This document shows positions 1 through 6,445 of a stretch of 11,361 bases of DNA, one piece after another (positions within the stretch are counted from its first letter, which is position 1; each line of letters begins with the position of its first letter). Source of the DNA: Chloroflexota bacterium (GTDB taxonomy: Bacteria; Chloroflexota; Anaerolineae; Anaerolineales; Villigracilaceae); assembly GCA_016191985.1 (NCBI GenBank), contig JACPVB010000235.1, positions 1 to 11,361 on the forward strand, in the 5' to 3' direction. A model generated the notes under the pieces. It searched no databases. It was not told the DNA's origin and was given only the letters and a program-made list of their open reading frames with translations. Made by a program: the position numbers and the translations under genes.

Positions 1-1
1 C

Positions 2-346
2 GTAAGCCCGGAAGAAGTCAGGCACGAGATCATCAAAAAATCAGAGGGACTGGATGTCTGGGTAAAGAAACATCGCAACATGTTTGTAGAGCTCGGCACT
101 GATGATATGCAGTTAGCCGTTCGTGATATTTTAGCGGGCTTCCCTTTGTTGACAAAAAATCTACCTGGACGAAATTCAGCAGACCCATTTGTTGTCGCTT
201 TGGCTAGAATGAAAAACTATACAGTAGTAACAGAAGAAGGATTAGGCTCAATAAACAGGCCTCGGATTCCTTTCGTCTGTGAACACTACAAAATAAAATG
301 TATCAACATACTTGGACTTATCAAACAAGAAGATTGGATAATTTAA
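2..346 (+). CDS. DUF4411 (PIN-like) protein, 3' part; left end outside window
   Basis: The frame is open from base 2 through the in-frame ATG at 80, so the gene starts outside the window and 114 C-terminal residues are visible. The pattern matches DUF4411: an acidic/basic helix (SPEEVRHEI), then S-A-D-P-F-V-V-A-L-A carrying a conserved Asp of PIN-like active sites, then T-V-V-T-E-E, then R-I-P-F-V-C and the closing I-K-C-I-N-I-L-G-L-I segment. DUF4411 proteins are PIN-fold relatives usually regarded as toxins or nucleases of toxin-antitoxin pairs, often next to a helix-turn-helix antitoxin, which would lie left of the window. Toxin activity and an upstream partner are inferences. It is AT-rich compared with its neighbours, which fits an acquired accessory gene. 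It converges on the PBP gene, 97 bp away. Confidence 0.72.
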   Translation, partial: VSPEEVRHEIIKKSEGLDVWVKKHRNMFVELGTDDMQLAVRDILAGFPLLTKNLPGRNSADPFVVALARMKNYTVVTEEGLGSINRPRIPFVCEHYKIKCINILGLIKQEDWII

Positions 347-443
347 GGACAAACAAACTTCATAGCTAAAATTGGGAGTTTGGGTCTGTTTTTTGTAATA
401 AGATGAGTATAGCCTCCGAGTTCTTTGAAAACCCGTAGATTTT

Positions 444-3005
444 TTATTCGATCGTCACCTGAATCACCGCCGTATCCACTACTTGACCTTCCTTCACAAC
501 CACCAATTGCACAGCGTACAAGCCGCTTAATCCCTCTGTATCCCACTCTGCAAGGACATCATTTTCAATGGGCGCGATCACATCCCCACCCAACTGAATC
601 CACTCCTGCGGATTCAACCCCTTGCCGACCTGCACGCGATAATACAAGAAACCATCTCCCGAAGCAGTTCCAATAATTTGCACTGTGCCGCTTACATCCG
701 CGAACAACTGCGGGGATGTAATGTTCGCAACGGGATTTATGGGCGGAGCCTGGATCGCGTCATACGAGGTTGGTGGAATCTCCATGCCCGCGCTTTGCGC
801 CCACTCGCGCGCATTTTCAGGGGCAAGCATGTACACGCGCCTGTCAATTAATTCAGGTGGTGTGAACACCGTTGCCAGCAGCCCCGTCTCACGGTTGATG
901 GAAAACTCGCGGAACATGGTATCTGCATGGGTCGGTTCACTGCCATGCAGAAAAACTTCCGTCACCAGGTTCGGGCATTCGCGCGTGGGCAGCATCCCTG
1001 ATGGATCGCAGACCGTCATGACAGCTACGCCTTGCGGCGCGGTCCATCCGTCGGCCGGAGTATTTTCAGAAACCGTTTGCATCAAGGCATTCCACAACAC
1101 GGCTGGGAAACGCGGCGTGATTTTTTCCCCCGCTTGTTGGGGGGATGCAAGCGGAGTATCGCGCACACCGGTCCATGTTGCCACCACATGCGAAGGCGTA
1201 AACCCAACCACCCACGCATCGCTCCCTTCAACGGTCTGCCCAACTTTTATACCGGCAGGCCGCCCAATTTCCAACGCATTCGACCTGCCCAGCGAATTCC
1301 AACGCGCGGGTTCGTCGCTTAAGACATGTGTCATCAAATACGCCATGGCAGGAGTCACAATCGTCTGCGCTTGCGGCAGGGACCAATCCAACAGCGCAAC
1401 GTGGTCCGCGCCTTCCACGCGCAGGATGCTCACGGGCAAAAATTCATCGCCAATGGCTTGCCCAAAATACACGCCCTGCGTTCCAAAGACTCCATACGCG
1501 CCCGCAAGCTCAAGCATCGAAACGTCAGAATTTAATTCAATGCCAAACGACGAAGCGATCTTCGTTACATTTTCAATTCCCATTTGCGTCTTTAACGTTT
1601 TCACGGGAGTTTGATAATCATTTGCCAGCGCAATTCGCAAACGCATCGGCCCGTGAAAATTACCGTCAAAATTTTGGTTGACTTCTTCGCTGGCGAAATC
1701 CCCGTAGGGGGGAATATCCCACGTCAATGAGCCTGGACTCAAGCCTCTTGTGAATCCCGTCAAATAGACAAACGCATCCAAACTGGACCCGGGCCTGTGT
1801 GCGCTTACAAGGGGAGTTTCCACGCCTTGACTGGTTTCGCCAACCATCGCCAGCACCTGACCTGTTTTCGGGTCGAGAATTAATGCACTGGCAGATGAAT
1901 CCGCGAAGGTGACGGCGGGCGGCAGGGACGGTAACAGCCTTGCAGAATCACAGTCCGTTTCGGGAGCGGGCAGGTCTGCCAGACGGGTTGCATACACTTC
2001 GGTGACGCAGGCGGCTTGCTTTTGCAAATCGTAATCCAATGTGGTGACGATGGTTAAGCCGCCGCGTTCGATTCGATCACGCGGGATTTGCGTCTCTAAT
2101 TGGGTGAGGACCAGGTTCACGAAAGCAGGAGCAATTGTCGGCGGAGTTGGAAGCGCGGATGTTATCTCCGAAGTCTCTGCGAGGGCAAGCGCTGTCGCTT
2201 CGTTGCTTGCCAGCCCAAGCTGATTCAAAATATGAATCACTTCGCGTCCGCGCTGCAAGGCTACCTGCGGCGCATCCAGCGGATTGAGCGCGGGCGTTTC
2301 ACTCACTGCCGCCAAAATCGCAGACTCGGCCAACGTGAGTTGGTCGGCGGGTTTATTGAAATAAAGATTCGCGGCGGCATCCACACCGTAGGCATAATTT
2401 CCAAAATTCGCGCTGTTCAAATACCATTCGATGATCTGCGTGCGCCCGAATTGCGCGGTGATCTGCGCGGCAAGGATGCGCTCGCGGATGGCGCGGCGCA
2501 TGGTGGGCGGTTCGTTGTACAACATCAATCCGCTGACAAGTTTTTGCGCGATGGTGGGATGCCGTTCGGGGTCGTCGTAGCCCTGAATGGCGTAGCCCGA
2601 ATGAATACGGAATTGCGGGTCTGCCACGGCGATGACGGCATTGATTAAATTTTCGGGAATGTGCTGCGGGTTTTGTTCGTTGACGGGGATGTAGCGGCGA
2701 GTCTGTGCCGCATCGTCTGGCGCGAAGGTGAGGAGCAATTGCAGCCCCGTGCGGTCATAGATGCGCGTGGGTTGGAGCAGCAGGCCATCGGGCGGGTTTA
2801 ATAAACGCGGCAGGATTTCAGTGGAGGGAAGTTCGCGCGTAATATCGGCGTATGCAAATGCGCCGAGGATGATAGCCAATGCAAGCAAAAGGGATAAAAC
2901 GATTCCCCCGCTGATGATCGCGCCGCGCGTATGCGCTGATTGTTTGTTTTGTTTTTCGAGCCGTCGTTCACGGCGGGCACGCAGAATTGGAAGGGTGGAG
3001 GGCAT
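444..3005 (-). CDS. Class A penicillin-binding protein-like protein, catalytically degenerate (GT51 + transpeptidase + Ig-like)
   Basis: 853 residues. A basic N-terminus (R11-K21) precedes one membrane anchor (about 29-52), so the rest should be outside the membrane. A GT51 glycosyltransferase fold covers about 80-265 (I-I-E-W-Y-L-N at 191-197, Y-G-V-D-A-A at 206-211, L-A-E-S-A at 225-229). A transpeptidase fold covers about 370-645, and a C-terminal Ig-like domain about 755-853. Normal enzymes use E-D-x-x-F, S-x-x-K, S-x-N and K-T-G. Here the first is A128-D-P-Q-F; the second is S407-S-L-D410, nucleophile kept but lysine lost; the third is D463-Y-Q465; the fourth is K587-V-G-Q. The GT51 G-S-T-I-T-Q-Q segment is reduced to H-P-T-I-A-Q-K and the loop before it is about 11 residues shorter than in E. 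coli PBP1b. The reading frame is intact, so a structural or regulatory role in wall synthesis is more likely than decay. The ATG at 3005 has no clear SD; a TAAAAT box ends 6 nt before it. Confidence 0.85.
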   Translation of the reverse strand: MPSTLPILRARRERRLEKQNKQSAHTRGAIISGGIVLSLLLALAIILGAFAYADITRELPSTEILPRLLNPPDGLLLQPTRIYDRTGLQLLLTFAPDDAAQTRRYIPVNEQNPQHIPENLINAVIAVADPQFRIHSGYAIQGYDDPERHPTIAQKLVSGLMLYNEPPTMRRAIRERILAAQITAQFGRTQIIEWYLNSANFGNYAYGVDAAANLYFNKPADQLTLAESAILAAVSETPALNPLDAPQVALQRGREVIHILNQLGLASNEATALALAETSEITSALPTPPTIAPAFVNLVLTQLETQIPRDRIERGGLTIVTTLDYDLQKQAACVTEVYATRLADLPAPETDCDSARLLPSLPPAVTFADSSASALILDPKTGQVLAMVGETSQGVETPLVSAHRPGSSLDAFVYLTGFTRGLSPGSLTWDIPPYGDFASEEVNQNFDGNFHGPMRLRIALANDYQTPVKTLKTQMGIENVTKIASSFGIELNSDVSMLELAGAYGVFGTQGVYFGQAIGDEFLPVSILRVEGADHVALLDWSLPQAQTIVTPAMAYLMTHVLSDEPARWNSLGRSNALEIGRPAGIKVGQTVEGSDAWVVGFTPSHVVATWTGVRDTPLASPQQAGEKITPRFPAVLWNALMQTVSENTPADGWTAPQGVAVMTVCDPSGMLPTRECPNLVTEVFLHGSEPTHADTMFREFSINRETGLLATVFTPPELIDRRVYMLAPENAREWAQSAGMEIPPTSYDAIQAPPINPVANITSPQLFADVSGTVQIIGTASGDGFLYYRVQVGKGLNPQEWIQLGGDVIAPIENDVLAEWDTEGLSGLYAVQLVVVKEGQVVDTAVIQVTIE

Positions 3006-3035
3006 GTCTCTATTTTAGCGTAGACACGTCTTGAC

Positions 3036-3086
3036 GTAGTAACGACTTCAGTCGTTCGAGTAAAAAGCGACTGAAGTCGCTACTAC
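3036..3086. repeat. 51-bp palindromic dispersed repeat, copy 1
   Basis: The arms read GTAGTAACGACTTCAGTCG and CGACTGAAGTCGCTACTAC around a short A-rich loop. The complete 51-bp unit recurs in reverse orientation at 8033-8083 with only three substitutions. It lies 7 bp beyond the aceA stop and 30 bp upstream of the PBP start. It could end aceA transcription or insulate the two genes, but there is no U-tract directly behind it. Confidence 0.9.
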
Positions 3087-3093
3087 TTAAAAT

Positions 3094-4392
3094 TTAATGC
3101 TCGCCGAATTGATGCTCTTCGGTGGATCCCTTCATCGCCGCCGTGGAAACTTCTCCGCCGGTGACGGTCATCTGGACGGCGTCGAAATATCCCGCGCCCA
3201 CAAAGGACTGATGTTTGATGGCGCGGAAGCCCAGGTCTTTTTCCATTTCAAATTCACGTTCCTGCACTTTGACGAAGGCGGTCATGCCGTTGCGGGCGTA
3301 GCCGTGCGCCAGTTCGAACATGCTGGCGTTAAGCGTATGGAATCCCGCCAGGGTGATGAACTGGAATTTATAGCCAGCTTCGCCCAGTTGTTCCTGGAAA
3401 TCCGCGATCTGTTTGTCGTCCAGTTTGCGCTTCCAATTAAAGGAAGGCGAGCAATTGTAGGCCAGCATCTTGCCCGGATATTTGGCATGAATGGCTTTTG
3501 CAAATTCGCGGGCTTCGACAATATCAGGTGTGGAGGTTTCGCACCAGATCAGGTCCACGTACGGGGCGAATTCCAGGGCACGGGCGACAGCATATTCCAA
3601 TCCATTTTTCACCAGGTAGAAGCCGTCCGCAGTGCGTTCGCCGGTGAGATGTTCATGATCTACGCGGTCAATATCGCCGCGGATGAGGGTGGCGCTCAAG
3701 GCGTCGGTACGGCCAATGAAAATGGTGGGGACTCCCATCACGTCCGCAGCGAGGCGGGCGGAGATGAGCTTCTGGATGAAATCATGAATCGGCACGAGCA
3801 CCTTGCCGCCCATGTGTCCGCATTTCTTTAATGAAGATAATTGATCTTCGAGATGGATGCCCGCCGCGCCCGCTTCGATCATGGATTTGATCAATTCAAA
3901 GGTATTAAGCGGACCGCCGAAGCCGGCCTCGGCATCCGCCACGATGGGTGCAAAATATTGCACCTCGCCATCGCGCCCTTCCATGTGCTGAATCTGGTCG
4001 GCGCGGATAAGGGAGTTGTTGATTTTTTTCAAAACAGTAGGAACACTGGTAACGGGATACAGACTCTGATCGGGGTACATGGTGAGGGCGTCGTTCGCAT
4101 CACCCGCCACCTGCCAGCCGCTGAGGTAAATGGCTTTCAACCCCGCCTGCACCATTTCCACGGCCTGGTTGCCGGTCAGCGCCCCCAATGCGCGGATGTA
4201 TTTTTCTTCATGCAAAAGATTCCACAGGTGCTCTGCTCCCATGCGCGCGATGGTGTGATCGTGCTGGAAGGTGCCGCGAAGCTGGTCCACTTCCTCGGCG
4301 GTGTAGGGACGATACACGCCCTGCCAGCGGATATCATTTGCCCATTCTTTCTTCAACTCTTCGACGGACTTGGGTTGGTATTTTTGATACAT
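3094..4392 (-). CDS. aceA: Isocitrate lyase
   Basis: 432 residues, the usual bacterial length. It cleaves isocitrate to glyoxylate and succinate, the first step of the glyoxylate shunt, in the cytoplasm with Mg2+. The catalytic signature K-K-C-G-H-M-G-G-K is at 189-197, with C191 as the acid-base cysteine. The S-G-W-Q-V-A-G-D-A-N segment (91-100), the metal-binding D-A-E-A-G-F-G-G (153-160), H-L-E-D-Q (180-184) and the C-terminal N-C-S-P-S-F-N-W-K (313-321) are all intact. The ATG at 4392 is chosen over an upstream in-frame codon because GGAG lies about 9 nt before it and family alignments begin here (M-Y-Q-K-Y). It follows aceB on the same strand after 118 bp holding a palindromic repeat, so both are probably one transcript. 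Confidence 0.97.
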   Translation of the reverse strand: MYQKYQPKSVEELKKEWANDIRWQGVYRPYTAEEVDQLRGTFQHDHTIARMGAEHLWNLLHEEKYIRALGALTGNQAVEMVQAGLKAIYLSGWQVAGDANDALTMYPDQSLYPVTSVPTVLKKINNSLIRADQIQHMEGRDGEVQYFAPIVADAEAGFGGPLNTFELIKSMIEAGAAGIHLEDQLSSLKKCGHMGGKVLVPIHDFIQKLISARLAADVMGVPTIFIGRTDALSATLIRGDIDRVDHEHLTGERTADGFYLVKNGLEYAVARALEFAPYVDLIWCETSTPDIVEAREFAKAIHAKYPGKMLAYNCSPSFNWKRKLDDKQIADFQEQLGEAGYKFQFITLAGFHTLNASMFELAHGYARNGMTAFVKVQEREFEMEKDLGFRAIKHQSFVGAGYFDAVQMTVTGGEVSTAAMKGSTEEHQFGEH

Positions 4393-4420
4393 GATTTTTC
4401 TCCTCTGAATAATATTTGGT

Positions 4421-4504
4421 GTCATTCCAGGGAACGCGGGGACGAAGAATCCTGGATGATTGAAGCGCTTGGATTCTTCGCTCCCGATGGCCGTTCAGAA
4501 CGAC
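4421..4504. repeat. Palindromic repeat between aceB and aceA
   Basis: The outer arms GTCATTC (4421-4427) and GAACGAC (4498-4504) and the inner arms GAAGAATCC (4444-4452) and GGATTCTTC (4471-4479) give an imperfect hairpin of about 84 nt. It resembles a widespread dispersed repeat beginning GTCATTC and containing CGAAGAATCC, as I recall it from other genomes. It fills most of the 118-bp gap and would form a stem in an aceBA transcript. Confidence 0.75.
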
Positions 4505-4510
4505 ATGCAG

Positions 4511-6088
4511 CTAATCTAAATTTTCATATGCCGAAAGCGTTAAAAATTCCGCAAAAGTATTCGATGTGACCAGTTCATCGAACAACTTGATCGCTTCATC
4601 CATTTTGCTGGCGGCGTATGCTTGCGACCCGTACAGGGTTTTGATTGTTTCGATTTCCTCTGCCAAAAACTGGCGATAGAGGTTTTCTGAAATTCCCCGT
4701 CCATCGGAGAGTGCGGCGGTGGAATGATGAATCCACTGCCAGAGTTGGGCGCGGCAGATTTCGGCGGTGGCGGCATCTTCCATCAGGTTGTGGATGCCGA
4801 CGGCACCGGAGCCTCTCAACCATGCGTCCAGATATTGCAGGGCCACATTGATGTTGAGCCGCATCCCCGCTTCTGTGATTTGCGCGTTTGGAATATTGAA
4901 GTTGATCAAATCCGCCGCAGCAACGTTTACTTCCGCGCGCATCTTTTCCTTTTGATGCGGCTTGTCCTTCAACACGCCGTCGAAGACTTCCTTTGCCACG
5001 GGCACAAGGTCGGGATGCGCCACCCAGGTTCCATCGAAGCCGTCGGCTGATTCACGTAATTTATCTTCCCTCACCTTTGAGAGTGCGGTCTCGTTTACCT
5101 GCGCATCCTTGCGGCTGGGGATGAAGGCCGCCATGCCGCCGATGGCGTGCGCACCGCGTCGGTGACAGGTTTTCACCAGCAGTTCGGTGTACGAACGCAT
5201 GAAGGGAACGGTCATGGTGATTTGCGCGCGGTCAGGGAAGAGGATTTCAGGACGTTTGCTGAATTTCTTAATGGCGCTGAAGATATAGTCCCAGCGGCCC
5301 GCGTTCAACGCGGTGATGTGGTCGCGCAGTTCGTAGAGAATTTCATCCATCTCGAAGGCGGCGAGGATGGTTTCGATCAGCACCGTCACCTTGATGGTTC
5401 CGCGCGGAATGCCGAGCGCATCCTGTGCGAAGTTGAAGACATCGTTCCACAACCGCGCTTCGAGATGACTCTCCAGCTTGGGCAGGTAGAAGTACGGCCC
5501 GCTTCCTTTGTCCGCCAGGCGAATGGCATTGTGAAACAGGAACAGGCCAAAGTCGAAGAGCGAGGCGGAGACTGGCTTTCCATCCACCAGCGCATGTTTT
5601 TCATCCAAATGCCAGCCGCGCGGACGCACGAACAAAATCGCAGGCGTGTCATTAAGTTTGTAAATTTTTTCAGGTGTTGTCAGGGAAATTGTGCGCTCGA
5701 TTGCGTCGCGCAGGTTGAGATGACCCTCGATCAGATTTTCCCAGGTCGGTGAGTTGGCGTCTTCGAAATCCGCCATGAAAACTTTGGCCCCCGAGTTTAA
5801 CGCGTTGATTGCCATCTTTCTTTCCGGCGGACCCGTGATCTCAACGCGGCGATCCTGCAAGTCCTGCGGAATGGGGGCGACCTTCCAATCCGCGGCGCGA
5901 ATGGGCACCGTCTCATCGAGAAAACCCGGCGAGGCTCCATCATCAAACGCCTTTTGGCGTTCGGCTCGTTTCTGTAACAACTCGCGCCTGCGTGCGCCGA
6001 ACTTGTGTTCCAATTGTTCGACAAATGCAAGCGCTTCGGGCGTAAGGATCTCCTGAAATTCAGGAGAAGGTTTGCCGTGAATCTTCAT
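4511..6088 (-). CDS. aceB: Malate synthase A
   Basis: 525 residues, typical of the A isoform (G isoforms are over 700). It condenses glyoxylate with acetyl-CoA to malate, completing the glyoxylate shunt with aceA downstream. Visible landmarks: D-F-E-D-A-N-S-P-T-W-E-N (107-118); R-P-R-G-W-H-L-D-E-K-H (155-165) with the glyoxylate-binding arginine; V-L-I-E-T (236-240) with a Mg2+-binding glutamate; the G-R-W-D-Y-I-F segment (264-270); D-G-T-W-V-A-H-P (352-359); and N-L-M-E-D-A-A-T-A-E (434-443) with the presumed catalytic Asp. The ATG at 6088 is preferred over an in-frame start 38 codons upstream because GGAGG is 7 nt before it and the protein then begins M-K-I-H-G, as expected. No frameshift or missing key residue is seen. 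Confidence 0.97.
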   Translation of the reverse strand: MKIHGKPSPEFQEILTPEALAFVEQLEHKFGARRRELLQKRAERQKAFDDGASPGFLDETVPIRAADWKVAPIPQDLQDRRVEITGPPERKMAINALNSGAKVFMADFEDANSPTWENLIEGHLNLRDAIERTISLTTPEKIYKLNDTPAILFVRPRGWHLDEKHALVDGKPVSASLFDFGLFLFHNAIRLADKGSGPYFYLPKLESHLEARLWNDVFNFAQDALGIPRGTIKVTVLIETILAAFEMDEILYELRDHITALNAGRWDYIFSAIKKFSKRPEILFPDRAQITMTVPFMRSYTELLVKTCHRRGAHAIGGMAAFIPSRKDAQVNETALSKVREDKLRESADGFDGTWVAHPDLVPVAKEVFDGVLKDKPHQKEKMRAEVNVAAADLINFNIPNAQITEAGMRLNINVALQYLDAWLRGSGAVGIHNLMEDAATAEICRAQLWQWIHHSTAALSDGRGISENLYRQFLAEEIETIKTLYGSQAYAASKMDEAIKLFDELVTSNTFAEFLTLSAYENLD

Positions 6089-6137
6089 GCAGACACCTCC
6101 TGCGTTATAAAAATGGGGGCGGCAATTTATTTTGGCG

Positions 6138-6185
6138 AGTATACAGATGCGAGTAACAGGGTGGTTACAAGTTTTGACTATTGTA
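6138..6185 (-). promoter_or_regulatory. Candidate aceBA promoters
   Basis: Two minus-strand -10 candidates precede aceB: TATACT at 6143-6138 without a good -35, and TACAAT at 6185-6180 with a weak TTGCAT 16 bp upstream. They predict 5' untranslated regions of about 43 and 85 nt. The sequence alone cannot choose between them. Confidence 0.3.
6153..6168. promoter_or_regulatory. 16-bp dyad, possible operator for aceBA
   Basis: GTAAC-N6-GTTAC is a perfect 5-bp inverted repeat. It overlaps the -35 position of the nearer aceB promoter candidate and lies just downstream of the start site of the other, a suitable position for repressor binding. Five-bp half-sites can arise by chance, so confidence is low. 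Confidence 0.3.
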
Positions 6186-6233
6186 TGGAAAAACGGCCAC
6201 AATGCAAGGGCGAAATTTCCTATAAACCTCTAA

Positions 6234-6262
6234 TGCACATTCAAAACAGCGCGTGCTACAAT
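6234..6262 (+). promoter_or_regulatory. Extended -10 promoter for the rRNA methyltransferase transcript
   Basis: TACAAT (6257-6262) is preceded by TG one base upstream (TGCTACAAT), an extended -10. A weak -35, TGCACA (6234-6239), sits at the optimal 17-bp spacing. Transcription should begin near 6269, giving a leader of about 177 nt before the methyltransferase start at 6446. Confidence 0.5.
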
Positions 6263-6268
6263 TTTTGC

Positions 6269-6295
6269 ATGAACACAACTCGCCCTCCCTGCTAA
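6269..6295 (+). CDS. Possible 8-codon leaderless leader peptide (MNTTRPPC)
   Basis: The ATG lies exactly where the extended -10 promoter would start transcription (6 nt after the box), so it would be read from a leaderless mRNA; no SD is present. The peptide M-N-T-T-R-P-P-C ends with TAA. Such mini-ORFs upstream of a resistance methyltransferase recall the leader peptides of erm genes, and the Arg-Pro-Pro run is a slow-translating sequence. There is no evidence of expression, and an ORF this short could be chance. Confidence 0.25.
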   Translation: MNTTRPPC

Positions 6296-6340
6296 GTTCT
6301 ACTCCCCCTAACTCATAAAAATCCAACGCCTGATGATCTC

Positions 6341-6372
6341 GACGGCGCCTGACGCGGCCGTCTATTTTCATT
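6341..6372 (+). terminator. Terminator-like hairpin in the methyltransferase leader
   Basis: GACGGC (6341-6346) pairs with GCCGTC (6357-6362), followed directly by TATTTTCATTT. The stem is short and the T-tract interrupted, so it would be a weak terminator or pause site. It lies between the candidate promoter and the coding region, as an attenuator would. Confidence 0.3.
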
Positions 6373-6399
6373 TAAGTGCGCGGCTCGTGCTCCGCCCCG

Positions 6400-6438
6400 C
6401 TCCAATTTGTCGCTCTTTCTTAACTCGACAAATTGGAG
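6400..6438 (+). promoter_or_regulatory. 13-bp perfect hairpin sequestering the methyltransferase Shine-Dalgarno
   Basis: CTCCAATTTGTCG (6400-6412) and CGACAAATTGGAG (6426-6438) are perfect complements around a 13-nt loop. The second arm contains GGAG of the GGAGG ribosome binding site (6435-6439) that serves the ATG at 6446. When folded, initiation should be blocked; something must open the stem, such as a ribosome on the leader, temperature or a ligand. There is no U-run behind it, so it is not a terminator. Confidence 0.6.
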
Positions 6439-6445
6439 GTTTCAA

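Noticed and set aside
408..440. Possible degenerate dispersed repeat (CCTCCGAG...AACCCGTAG) between the DUF4411 and PBP genes
   Set aside because: It recalls a known repeat style but has no clear palindrome here and no second copy in the window.
685..1614. 309-codon open frame on the + strand, antisense to the PBP gene
   Set aside because: It is a shadow of the GC-biased PBP gene; the translation has no recognisable domain and the opposite strand encodes a clear family member.
3097..4569. Long + strand open frames (244 and 242 codons) opposite isocitrate lyase
   Set aside because: They mirror the highly conserved aceA coding strand and have no family features or ribosome binding sites.
6089..6202. 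38-residue N-terminal extension of malate synthase
   Set aside because: It lies upstream of a strong GGAGG-ATG start and contains promoter candidates; the residues do not match the family.
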